Below, piece by piece: positions 1-6,960 of a stretch of 8,184 nt of DNA (its first letter is position 1; the number at the start of each line of letters is the position of its first letter). Origin of the DNA: Prolixibacteraceae bacterium. Its GTDB lineage: Bacteria; Bacteroidota; Bacteroidia; Bacteroidales; Prolixibacteraceae. The notes below the pieces were generated by a model, which worked only from the letters and a program-made list of their open reading frames with translations, made no database searches and had not been told where the DNA came from. Location: assembly GCA_018399395.1 (NCBI GenBank), contig JAGYOI010000043.1:1-8184 (forward strand). The letters run 5' to 3'. Made by a program: the position numbers and the translations under genes.

Positions 1-1
1 T

Positions 2-328
2 AATTTTGGCATAGAACAAATGGCCGTCTTTTTTGGTCCCAGCATTTCAGGTACTCCCAACAACTATGCAGAGCTTTTAAAACCCTGGCAAGCCGACCTA
101 ATGCATCAATCGAAGGCATACATTCATGCCTACTCCTTTGATACCTATGCGCAGATGGATAAATATTTTTCCAACACTAAAGGTTCGTTAACTCCCGGCC
201 GCCCCTTAACAGATGGGATGTTTACCAACCGGACGGAATTGACCCTTGATTACTATTTCGAGAAAGGAGTAAGGCCTTTTGGGGCAGAGGCAACAGCATC
301 GGAGGTGCTTAACAACCTGGGGTACTAA
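2..328 (+). CDS. C-terminal part of a possible glycerophosphodiester phosphodiesterase-like protein (5' end outside window)
   Basis: The frame is open to the left edge, so the ATG at 20 is probably an internal methionine; 108 residues are visible before the TAA at 326-328. No signal peptide or membrane segment is seen in this part. Two stretches resemble the last strands of the GDPD/PLC-like TIM barrel: a hydrophobic strand with His (YIHAYSFDT) and, about 30 residues later, LTDGMFTNRTELTLDYY, which recalls the family's 'DGIFTD.P' strand followed by a helix. The catalytic His/Glu residues of that family lie in the N-terminal half and cannot be checked here. If the assignment is right, the protein would hydrolyse glycerophosphodiesters to glycerol-3-phosphate and an alcohol. 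The gene converges on the minus-strand ABC locus and is unlikely to share its regulation. The family call rests on pattern memory only; another TIM-barrel hydrolase is possible. That it is a real coding region is much surer than its function. Confidence 0.5.
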   Translation, partial: NFGIEQMAVFFGPSISGTPNNYAELLKPWQADLMHQSKAYIHAYSFDTYAQMDKYFSNTKGSLTPGRPLTDGMFTNRTELTLDYYFEKGVRPFGAEATASEVLNNLGY

Positions 329-518
329 CGGCTGATAACGATTAACAATATCGTCTTCAGTGTAATAAGTTAAGTAGTGATGCAAAACTTACAGCTTAAA
401 AGATGCAGAAATTGTAACTGGAAAAGTAGAACTTGTTGATTCGATTAGCCTGAATTCACCAGAGGAGCTTTTGACCGTTTCTCATCCTTGGGGAGTTAGA
501 GGGGTAGACAAAAGCGGG

Positions 519-2855
519 TTATTCATACCGCAAACTCTCAACCGGATTCCGCCTTGCTGCTTTCCATGATTGAAACGAAACTGTTAACAACGCAATTCCC
601 AACGCCAGCAGCCCGGCAAGTGCAAATATCCACCAGCTTAGCTCGGTGCGGTAGGCAAAGTTTTCGAGCCATTTATTCATGGCGTAGTATGCAATGGGTG
701 TTGCAATTACAAAGGCTATGGCTACCCATTTTACAAAGTCTTTGTTCAGCATTAACAGAACTTCGGAAATGCGTGCACCGTTTACTTTGCGGATGCCGAT
801 TTCTTTAATACGTTCGCTTGTTGTTTGGAATATTTGTCCAATTAACCCTAAGCATGTAATAATAAAAGCAATGATTGAAAAAATGGCAATGGCTTTTCCT
901 TGTCTTTCTTCTTTTTTGTAGAAGGCATCGAAAAAGGAATCGTAGAAGGTGTACATCAGGGGATTTTCGGGAACAAATTCACTCCAAATATCTCGGATTT
1001 GTTTCATTTGCTCTGTCAGGTTTCCTTGCATTAGTTTTACACTTAAAGAAGAGTACTTTTTATAGTAGACAAGGCAAGCAGGTTCCATCTCTGTATGTAG
1101 CGATGCCATATTAAAATCATTAACAACACCAACTACATTAAATTCTTCTTCACCCCCTCTGTGGCATATACGGTTTTCAAGGTTATCCCATCCAAACCGT
1201 TTGTAGGCTGTTTCGTTTATGTAGCAGGCATGACCCCAATCGGAATGTTTAAATTCCCTGCCTTCTAATAAATTGATTCCTATGGTATTCGTGAAATTTT
1301 CATCCACATAAATGCTTTTAATATCAAAACTATTTTTGTCGCTTAAGTCACTGGTAATTGTCATATATACATTACCCGGCGCACCAAAGCTGAGCGATGA
1401 GTTTTGCACAAATGGAAGCTGATCAATTCGTTGTTTTAATGCATCAGAATTTTGCATGTCTTTTTTAAAATCGATTCGCAGCAATTGTTCTTTATCAAAC
1501 CCAAGGTCTTTCGATTTTACATAATGAATTTGCTTTTGAATTACTATTAAACCAATCAGCAATACCATTGCAGATGATAACTGAAAAACGGTTAATGCTT
1601 TTTTACCAAATTGCCTGCCTGTTGTTGTTTGCTTTTTGCCGAGCAATTGTTGTATGTCAAGACGCGAGACGATATAGCCGGGAGCAAATGATGAGAAAAG
1701 AATAACTGTGAATAAGATAAGCAGGAATGAAATGAGTAAAACAGCTGAAAACAACTCTTTGGTTTCCATTGTAGTATTTAAAAGCTGACCAGCAAAGGGA
1801 AGAGATATTATGGTAATCCCCAATGCCAGGGTAAAAGCAATGATAACGGATATTGAAATTTCAGTTAAATAATATCCGCGAAGCTGCATTTTAGTTGCGC
1901 CATTGGTAACTTTTATTGCAATTTGTTTTAGGGTTGATAACTGTTTTGATATTGAAAGGTTTGCATAATTTATTACTGAAAGGAGCAAAATCAACAACGC
2001 AATAGAAAGGAAAATGCGTATCATACCAATACTTCCGGATTTATTTCTGTTTCCTTCAATACCTGTTTCAAGATAAATATCGCTTAGTGGTTGCAATCTA
2101 ATGTTTTCAAGTCGTGATTTATTTGCCGGAATTTCTTTATTTAAAAGTGCTGTAAATTTATCAGGATTATTTTTGCCACCTAATTGAATGAATATATCCA
2201 CAGGATTGTAGGATATATTATTGTAACGGGAACGTGAAAATCGAAATTTTTCATTTTGCCCATTAAAAAACACATCGGCATCAAAACTGGAATTAACCGG
2301 CAAGTCTTCGGAGACAGCGCATACCGGAAGTTCAAAAATATCTCCGAAATTAATAATTTCGCCCACTACATTTGTCCTTCCAAATAGCTTTAAGGCTACT
2401 TTTTGGGTAATAACAACCGAATTTGGGTCAGAAAAAGGTGCGTCAGGATTTCCCGCGATTATTGGCACTGAAAAGGCTTTAAAGAAATGATTGGTAGTGC
2501 TTACCATTGCCTTCGGTTGGATATAGTCTTTATTGTTTAATGTTTTGATAAAAACATTTTCTTCGGAAAGCGAAATGTAATTTAACGGAATAGCCAATTT
2601 CACATCGGGATATTGTTCCTCTAATTGTTGTGCAAAATCAAAATCTATACGGGAAGAGTTCTTTTTAGTATCTATAAGCCTGTAAAGAGTTGAATGGTTC
2701 TTGAACCCATTATCTACGGTATATTCTTTAAATGTGTAAACCAAAAGAACCATGCACACGGCGAATCCCACTGCAAAACCACCAATATTTAAAAATGCGT
2801 TTAATTTATTATTCTTTAAACTCCGCAGTGATTGTTTAATATGGTTTAATATCAT
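519..2855 (-). CDS. ABC transporter permease, FtsX/MacB type, double-length (permease 1)
   Basis: A 778-residue inner-membrane permease. Eight hydrophobic segments are visible at about residues 20-42, 277-300, 330-357, 367-392, 417-440, 655-676, 708-727 and 739-762. This is the duplicated MacB plan: one helix, a large periplasmic domain, three helices, then the same again. The cytoplasmic coupling motif KEIGIRKVNGA is at 684-694, and a degraded counterpart (KQIAIKVTNGA) is at 310-320 in the first half. The protein ends in RNPVESLRYE. Permeases of this type do not form a simple pore; in MacB, ATP-driven motion is passed to the periplasm. The start MILNHIKQSL is the usual short cytoplasmic lead, and the leader is A-rich without a Shine-Dalgarno sequence. 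It is the last gene of the operon, 257 bases after permease 2 with a repeat element and a gene relic between. Its body looks more AT-rich than permease 2: 15 G/C in 60 bases at 1921-1980 by hand count. Substrate unknown. Confidence 0.93.
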   Translation of the reverse strand: MILNHIKQSLRSLKNNKLNAFLNIGGFAVGFAVCMVLLVYTFKEYTVDNGFKNHSTLYRLIDTKKNSSRIDFDFAQQLEEQYPDVKLAIPLNYISLSEENVFIKTLNNKDYIQPKAMVSTTNHFFKAFSVPIIAGNPDAPFSDPNSVVITQKVALKLFGRTNVVGEIINFGDIFELPVCAVSEDLPVNSSFDADVFFNGQNEKFRFSRSRYNNISYNPVDIFIQLGGKNNPDKFTALLNKEIPANKSRLENIRLQPLSDIYLETGIEGNRNKSGSIGMIRIFLSIALLILLLSVINYANLSISKQLSTLKQIAIKVTNGATKMQLRGYYLTEISISVIIAFTLALGITIISLPFAGQLLNTTMETKELFSAVLLISFLLILFTVILFSSFAPGYIVSRLDIQQLLGKKQTTTGRQFGKKALTVFQLSSAMVLLIGLIVIQKQIHYVKSKDLGFDKEQLLRIDFKKDMQNSDALKQRIDQLPFVQNSSLSFGAPGNVYMTITSDLSDKNSFDIKSIYVDENFTNTIGINLLEGREFKHSDWGHACYINETAYKRFGWDNLENRICHRGGEEEFNVVGVVNDFNMASLHTEMEPACLVYYKKYSSLSVKLMQGNLTEQMKQIRDIWSEFVPENPLMYTFYDSFFDAFYKKEERQGKAIAIFSIIAFIITCLGLIGQIFQTTSERIKEIGIRKVNGARISEVLLMLNKDFVKWVAIAFVIATPIAYYAMNKWLENFAYRTELSWWIFALAGLLALGIALLTVSFQSWKAARRNPVESLRYE

Positions 2856-2883
2856 AGTGTCATTGTTTTATTTGTCATTAAAT

Positions 2884-2933
2884 CTATTCGTATCGTAGTG
2901 CTTCGACCGGATTCCTCCTTGCCGCCCACCAAT
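2884..2933 (-). pseudogene. Relic of a third FtsX permease: C-terminal 16 codons only
   Basis: Read on the minus strand, this stretch encodes NWWAARRNPVEALRYE followed by TAG (2884-2886). It matches the last residues of both flanking permeases. By hand alignment, 41 of 48 bases including the stop equal the tail of permease 2 (from 3113), against 33 of 48 for permease 1 (from 519). Upstream of it on the minus strand the homology stops abruptly at the TGTCTGAATCA end of the repeat element at 2934, and no permease body follows. The simplest reading is that a third permease gene once stood here and all but its tail was deleted or replaced. A duplicated tail fragment carried in with the element is the alternative. 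It has no start codon and should not be expressed as a protein. Confidence 0.75.
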
Positions 2934-2977
2934 TGTCTGAATCAGGATGCTCAGGATAAATAGATTTTCAGGATTAA
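2934..2977 (+). repeat. Left inverted-repeat arm of a small intergenic element (TCAGGAT repeats)
   Basis: This arm begins TGTCTGAATCA (2934-2944) and ends GATTTTCAGGATTAA (2963-2977). The heptamer TCAGGAT occurs three times, at 2942, 2951 and 2968. Both end blocks recur perfectly in reverse complement at 3083-3109, where the 18 bases between them here are absent. From memory, similar 'CAGGATTTTCAGGATT' runs are dispersed between genes in many Bacteroidota; this cannot be checked here. Confidence 0.75.
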
Positions 2978-3099
2978 TGCTTGCAAAAAACGCTTTTCGC
3001 CCCCAAACTGGTTGACTCATACGTTAATTCATCATCGATCTGTTTCTCCATTTCTGCATATTTTAAAAATCTTGTTAATCGTTTAATCCTGAAAATCAT
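2974..3099 (-). CDS. 41-codon ORF inside the inverted-repeat element, unknown, possibly not translated
   Basis: An ATG at 3099 opens a frame of 41 codons to a TAA at 2974-2976. The first codons (MIFRIK) are made of the right repeat arm itself, and the stop lies in the left arm, so the ORF spans the element almost exactly. The product would be small. Its N-terminal part is basic (MIFRIKRLTRFLK), followed by an acidic stretch (MEKQIDDELTYES). No signal peptide, membrane segment or known motif is visible. It runs in the same direction as the flanking permeases, starting 14 bases after the permease 2 stop. I do not recognise it. It may be the eroded remainder of a longer gene once carried between the arms, or a chance frame. 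Confidence 0.25.
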   Translation of the reverse strand: MIFRIKRLTRFLKYAEMEKQIDDELTYESTSLGAKSVFCKH

Positions 3100-3109
3100 G
3101 ATTCAGACA
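3083..3109 (-). repeat. Right inverted-repeat arm of the small intergenic element
   Basis: On the minus strand this reads TGTCTGAATCA, four-base block by overlap, then GATTTTCAGGATTAA. The 11-base outer block (3099-3109) and the 15-base inner block (3083-3097) are exact reverse complements of 2934-2944 and 2963-2977. The arm ends three bases before the stop codon of permease 2 (3113-3115). Together the arms bound a 176-base element, 2934-3109. Confidence 0.75.
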
Positions 3110-3112
3110 TTT

Positions 3113-5524
3113 TTATTCGTATCGTAGTGACTCCACCGGGTTCCTCGTTGCCGCCCTCCAACTCTGCCAGCTTACTGTTAATAGCGCAATTCCTAATGCT
3201 AGCAAACCTGTCAGAGCGAATATCCACCAGCTAAGTTCGGTGCGGTAGGCAAAGTTTTGCAGCCAGCGGTTCATTAAATAAAACACTATGGGAATAGCTA
3301 TTAAGCCGGCCAAAGCCACCCAGGCCATCATGTTACGGTTCAAGAATACAAGGATTGAGGTAACCGATGCCCCATTTACTTTGCGAATACCAACCTCCTT
3401 TACCTTGCGTGCAATAAAAAAAGTGAGCATTCCGTACAGCCCCAGACAGCACAACATTACCGACACCAGTGCAATTAGCGTAAACACTTTGCTCATGCGT
3501 ACCTCCGATTGGTATTGTCGGTTATAATATTCATCCTGAAAAATCAGGTTAAAGGGGTCGCGAGGATAATATTGTTTCCACAGCTTTTCTATTTTCGAAA
3601 CTTGCTGCTGAACATCGCCCGCGGCTAAGCGAAAGGCATAATAGCCGAATTCCGATGGATGATCGTATTCGAAAACCATGGGATAGAGCGACTTTTGAAG
3701 CCCTTCGTGATGATAATCCTTAACCACACCGCATACTTCGAAACCACTGCTTCCCCGGAAGATTTTTTTGCCGATTAACGCTTCCGGTTCATTGTAACCC
3801 AATTGTTTCATGGCCATTTCGTTAATTATAGCAACTGCACGGTATTGCCCTTTATTGTCGGGAAAAGGTTTTCCGGCCAATAGTTTTAGGTTATAGGTCT
3901 TTACAAATTCGTTGTCCACTCCGTAGCGGTAAAAGGCCACATCGCCGGGGTCGGTGCCTTCAATAGCTGTATAGCGGTTGTTGTTGTGTCGGCTCTCCAT
4001 GCCGATGGGGTCGTACACAGCCGTGCCGGCGTCGGCAACGCCATTCATCCTCAACGCCTCACGGAACAGTCTGAACCGTTCAATTTTAGGGATGTCGATG
4101 TTGGTGTAATTCTCTTCGCCATTGAAAGAGGTTGGACCGCTTAACAATACAACCTTATTCAGTCCAACATTTAGCTTATAATGTTGCATGAACGAAATTT
4201 GTCGGTTCACTATAAGTGTAACACTCAGAAAAAGAACGGTGAAGGTTAACTGTATTACAATGAGCGAGGTGCGAACCTTTCCTTTTTTGAAAAACGTTTG
4301 CGAGAAAGCCGGATTTATCTTTAAAGCCACCGCTGCCGAATAAGCAAAAGTAAGCAGGTATCCGACTATAAAAACAGCAACGCTGTACACAATTGCCTGC
4401 GAAAAGTTAGTATATGCCGTGGAAATTGACAGGTTCAACATATTGGCAAACGGGGTTCTTACAACGAAAAACAGACCATAGCCCAGTACAAAGGATACCG
4501 AATAGGTGAAAAAGGTTTCGATGGCCGATTTAAGGATGAGATCGCGCTTTTCGGCACCAATAATCCGCTGAATACCTGTTGAATGTGCATTGCGCATGGC
4601 TTGTGCCGTGGTGAGGTTTATGTAGTTGATCCACCCCGAAACGAGTACAAAAAGCGAAAAAAGCAGCAAATTAATAATGGTCTTGCGGTTGGTTTTCGGA
4701 CCGTAGTCGTTTTTTAAGTCGGTCTCGAAGTGGACATCTTTTAGTGCTTGAAGATGAAACAGTACCTTACGTCCTTCTTGTTTTAGGGTCGGGCGTTTTT
4801 CACTCACAATGTCGTTGAGTTTTTGGGTGATGATGCCGATATTTTTCGGATCGGCCTTGATGTAATTCCACATGGAATTCCCGTTCCAGCCGTTGAACCA
4901 GTCGGGGCTTACCCAATCGTATTCTATCCATGTTTTGACCGAAATAAAGTAGTCTGCCACCAAGTGAGTGTTCGAAGGAAGATTGTTAAACACTCCGGTA
5001 ATTTCGATGGGGAAACCTTCGTTCACTTTTATGGTTTTTCCCATGGGGTTTTCGTTGCCAAAAATTGCTTTTGCCATTCGCGCCGAAATAATGCCCGTAT
5101 GCGGCCGTTCGAAAGCTGCATTGCCATATTGCATGGGAATGGGAAATACATCGGGGAAACCTTCTGACGCCCAAAGCACGTTTTGTTCGAACAGCGACAC
5201 ATCTTCGTATTTAACCTGACAACTCTCGTAAAACAACGAAACATTGGCCTCAATTTCGGAAATCTGCTCTTTGATGTTACCCATTCCCTGGGGCGATTTT
5301 GCCCCCCGGTAAGTTACCTCTGTGCCGGTAAGCATTTCGGTGTTTACCCTGTAAACCTTTTGTGCGTCCTTATAAAATGTGTCGAAGCCATATTCGTAGT
5401 TCACATAATCGATAACGGTGAAAAATACGGCAAACGTGAGTGTTAACCCCAAAATGTTAATCAGGGTCGAACCTCTGTGCCGGTTAAAAAACCGAAGAAC
5501 CGATATCCAATATAGTCGAAACAT
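3113..5524 (-). CDS. ABC transporter permease, FtsX/MacB type, double-length (permease 2)
   Basis: An 803-residue inner-membrane permease with the same plan as permease 1. Hydrophobic segments lie near residues 20-42, 283-302, 332-355, 376-400, 418-439, 679-703, 731-750 and 764-785. A large periplasmic domain follows the first (about 45-280) and another the fifth (about 440-675). The coupling motif KEVGIRKVNGA is at 709-719; the matching site in the first half is degenerate (STGIQRIIGAEK, 315-326). The last 53 residues match permease 1 at 47 positions, far more than the rest of the two proteins. As each chain holds two MacB-like units, it may act as a one-chain dimer with two copies of the ATPase; this is inference. 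The start MFRLYWISVL fits the family's short basic lead before the first helix. It follows the ATPase by 101 bases, a gap that contains a large palindrome. Substrate unknown; MacB relatives export macrolides, peptides or lipoproteins. Confidence 0.94.
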   Translation of the reverse strand: MFRLYWISVLRFFNRHRGSTLINILGLTLTFAVFFTVIDYVNYEYGFDTFYKDAQKVYRVNTEMLTGTEVTYRGAKSPQGMGNIKEQISEIEANVSLFYESCQVKYEDVSLFEQNVLWASEGFPDVFPIPMQYGNAAFERPHTGIISARMAKAIFGNENPMGKTIKVNEGFPIEITGVFNNLPSNTHLVADYFISVKTWIEYDWVSPDWFNGWNGNSMWNYIKADPKNIGIITQKLNDIVSEKRPTLKQEGRKVLFHLQALKDVHFETDLKNDYGPKTNRKTIINLLLFSLFVLVSGWINYINLTTAQAMRNAHSTGIQRIIGAEKRDLILKSAIETFFTYSVSFVLGYGLFFVVRTPFANMLNLSISTAYTNFSQAIVYSVAVFIVGYLLTFAYSAAVALKINPAFSQTFFKKGKVRTSLIVIQLTFTVLFLSVTLIVNRQISFMQHYKLNVGLNKVVLLSGPTSFNGEENYTNIDIPKIERFRLFREALRMNGVADAGTAVYDPIGMESRHNNNRYTAIEGTDPGDVAFYRYGVDNEFVKTYNLKLLAGKPFPDNKGQYRAVAIINEMAMKQLGYNEPEALIGKKIFRGSSGFEVCGVVKDYHHEGLQKSLYPMVFEYDHPSEFGYYAFRLAAGDVQQQVSKIEKLWKQYYPRDPFNLIFQDEYYNRQYQSEVRMSKVFTLIALVSVMLCCLGLYGMLTFFIARKVKEVGIRKVNGASVTSILVFLNRNMMAWVALAGLIAIPIVFYLMNRWLQNFAYRTELSWWIFALTGLLALGIALLTVSWQSWRAATRNPVESLRYE

Positions 5525-5563
5525 ATTGTCGTCTGTTTTAAATATTCATGGTACATTTTTGCA

Positions 5564-5610
5564 TTTATCCATGAAAAACTAAAATTCAATTTTAATATTT
5601 CATGGATAAA
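5564..5610. other. 47-base near-perfect palindrome between ATPase and permease 2 genes
   Basis: TTTATCCATGAAA (5564-5576) pairs exactly with TTTCATGGATAAA (5598-5610), and TAAAATT (5580-5586) with AATTTTA (5588-5594), around a central C at 5587. Only two positions of each 23-base arm fail to pair. In the minus-strand transcript this forms a hairpin starting 16 bases after the ATPase stop codon. It is AT-rich and no run of U follows, so it is not a classic terminator. It could be an attenuating or RNA-protecting stem inside the operon, a dyad operator, or a small dispersed repeat. Confidence 0.65.
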
Positions 5611-5625
5611 CTGTTACATAAGCTG

Positions 5626-6333
5626 CTAAAAATGCACGCCCATTTCGGTTTCGAGCATGCGCTTTTGTTGTTCGGTAAGTATTTCACCGTCGAACAGGTT
5701 GATGATGCGGTGCGCGTAACTTGCATCGCGGTCGCTGTGTGTAACCATCACTATGGTGGTTCCTTCGCGGTTGAGTTCGGCCAATAGCTCCATTACTTCA
5801 ATCCCGTTTTTCGAGTCGAGGTTACCGGTAGGTTCATCGGCCAGAATTAACTTTGGATTGGCTACCACCGCACGGGCAATGGCCACACGCTGTTGCTGCC
5901 CCCCCGATAGTTGTTGCGGGAAATGCTTGGCACGATGCCCGATATTCATGCGCTCCAACACTGTGGTGACCATCTCTTTGCGGGTTTTTGCAGGAATTTT
6001 AAGGTAAAGCAAGGGCAGCTCAACATTTTCGAAAACATTCAGTTCGTCAATCAGGTTAAAACTCTGAAAAACAAACCCTATGTTACCCTTTCGCAGCCCG
6101 GTACGCTGACTCTCGCGGAACTTCGACACATCGTGCCCGTTAAACACATACAGCCCATCGCTGGGATTATCGAGCAGGCCGATAATGTTAAGTAGTGTTG
6201 ACTTGCCACAGCCCGAAGGCCCCATAATGGCTACAAACTCTCCCTTCTGAACATGCATACTAACATTGTTCAGTGCCGTAGTCTCCACCTCCTCGGTGCG
6301 AAATACTTTGTTTAGTTTTTCTGTGCGTATCAT
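5626..6333 (-). CDS. ABC transporter ATP-binding protein, LolD/MacB-type
   Basis: A 235-residue cytoplasmic ATPase, the normal full length for a stand-alone LolD/MacB-type nucleotide-binding subunit. All motifs are intact: Walker [10 protein letters not shown] (38-46), Q-loop FVFQSFNLI (Gln90), signature [14 protein letters not shown] (142-155), Walker B plus D-loop [13 protein letters not shown] (161-173) and the H-loop histidine at 199. '[11 protein letters not shown]' is typical of the subfamily that drives FtsX-type permeases. It hydrolyses ATP as a dimer and is expected to move the permeases encoded downstream. It is the only ATPase visible for two double-length permeases. The start [11 protein letters not shown] is standard; the leader is AT-rich with no Shine-Dalgarno sequence, as usual in Bacteroidota. 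Its start lies 27 bases from an octamer repeat array that occupies the place where its promoter or the operon junction would be. Confidence 0.97.
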   Translation of the reverse strand: MIRTEKLNKVFRTEEVETTALNNVSMHVQKGEFVAIMGPSGCGKSTLLNIIGLLDNPSDGLYVFNGHDVSKFRESQRTGLRKGNIGFVFQSFNLIDELNVFENVELPLLYLKIPAKTRKEMVTTVLERMNIGHRAKHFPQQLSGGQQQRVAIARAVVANPKLILADEPTGNLDSKNGIEVMELLAELNREGTTIVMVTHSDRDASYAHRIINLFDGEILTEQQKRMLETEMGVHF

Positions 6334-6360
6334 GATTTATAAATTTGTTTTTTTAAAAAT

Positions 6361-6488
6361 GGTAACAGGGTCACAAGGTAACAGGGTCACAAGGTAACAG
6401 GGTGACAGGGTAACAGGGTGACAAGGTAACAGGGTAACAGGGTAACAAGGTTGGATGGTGACATGGTATTACGATATTTTGGTTGGAT
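6361..6488 (+). repeat. Octanucleotide tandem array, 16 units in phase, GGTAACAG type
   Basis: From 6361 the sequence falls into 8-base units: GGTAACAG, GGTCACAA, GGTGACAG, GGTGACAA and GGTAACAA. The first eleven units (to 6448) are close variants. Later ones are worn (GGTTGGAT, GGTGACAT, GGTATTAC, GATATTTT), but GGTTGGAT returns exactly 32 bases on at 6481, so the phase holds for 128 bases. Fifteen of the 16 units begin GGT. No ORF uses it. It fills most of the gap between the four-helix gene and the ATPase gene. Confidence 0.9.
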
Positions 6489-6512
6489 GAAAACTGAGTT
6501 CATAGTGCTAAG

Positions 6513-6872
6513 TTATTGATTGTTAAATTTTTCTCTGTAACTTATCATTTTTTGAATCATTGATGATAACACCAATGTATCTTCGATTAAGTTTTCTGTG
6601 TCAAAAAGATTAATTTTTTTTGCAATAATTAATTGGGTTCTCAGTTCTGCACAAGAGCCTTTTGCAATTCTTAAAAAGCGCAAAAACTCCTTGTTTGATT
6701 TCCGATCATAACCCTCCGAAATATTTGAAGGAATTGAGACAGCCGAACGCTGAATCTGATCTCGAAATCCAAAATCACGACAATTTTGGAGTTTATTATA
6801 TATTTGAACCGCTAACTCAACACCCTTTTGCCAAATCACCAAATCTTCAAATTTTTCAATAGTATTACTCAT
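6513..6872 (-). CDS. Four-helix-bundle protein, S23 / 23S rRNA intervening-sequence family
   Basis: A 119-residue soluble protein, the usual length for this family (TIGR02436/PF05635 type). Visible family features are the N-terminal FEDLVIWQKG (8-17), the central QIQRSAVSIPSNISEG (39-54) with its helix break, and the following FLRFLRIAKGSCAEL (63-77). Four amphipathic helices are expected near 12-28, 34-54, 58-87 and 92-116. Relatives are encoded inside 23S rRNA intervening sequences in Leptospira and Coxiella, and the fold is shared with Avd, the basic accessory protein of diversity-generating retroelements, which forms a pentamer that binds nucleic acid. The biochemical role of free-standing copies is not known. 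It lies within an exporter operon in the same direction but has no evident link to transport, and it sits between two octamer arrays. No rRNA, reverse transcriptase or variable repeat is nearby. The assignment to the family is firm; the function is open. Confidence 0.93.
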   Translation of the reverse strand: MSNTIEKFEDLVIWQKGVELAVQIYNKLQNCRDFGFRDQIQRSAVSIPSNISEGYDRKSNKEFLRFLRIAKGSCAELRTQLIIAKKINLFDTENLIEDTLVLSSMIQKMISYREKFNNQ

Positions 6873-6948
6873 ATTTCTAGTCTTTAAGATAAGTAATAAA
6901 GATAATATAAAATTATATCTCTGACATTTAACATCCTACGTACAACTC

Positions 6949-6956
6949 CAAAATTA
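6949..6956 (-). promoter_or_regulatory. Possible Bacteroidota -7 element for the four-helix gene
   Basis: On the minus strand TAATTTTG matches the Bacteroidota -7 consensus TAnnTTTG. It lies at the inner edge of the right octamer array and would give a leader of about 70 AT-rich bases before the ATG at 6872. No TTTG-like -33 element is seen at the right distance, since that place is occupied by the octamers, so the call is weak. Confidence 0.25.
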
Positions 6957-6960
6957 CCTC

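Noticed and set aside
329..360. Possible terminator hairpin after the left-edge gene
   Set aside because: Only a five-base ACGAT/ATCGT pairing is visible and no T run follows, so it is too weak to call.
4823..5167. Plus-strand open frame of 114 codons inside permease 2, and similar ones at 554-1114, 5753-6195 and 7281-7840
   Set aside because: All lie antisense to well-supported minus-strand genes with intact motifs; their translations show no family features and they overlap one another.
6513..6872. Four-helix gene as the Avd of a diversity-generating retroelement
   Set aside because: No reverse transcriptase and no template/variable repeat pair is present in the window; the sequence fits the S23 branch as well or better.
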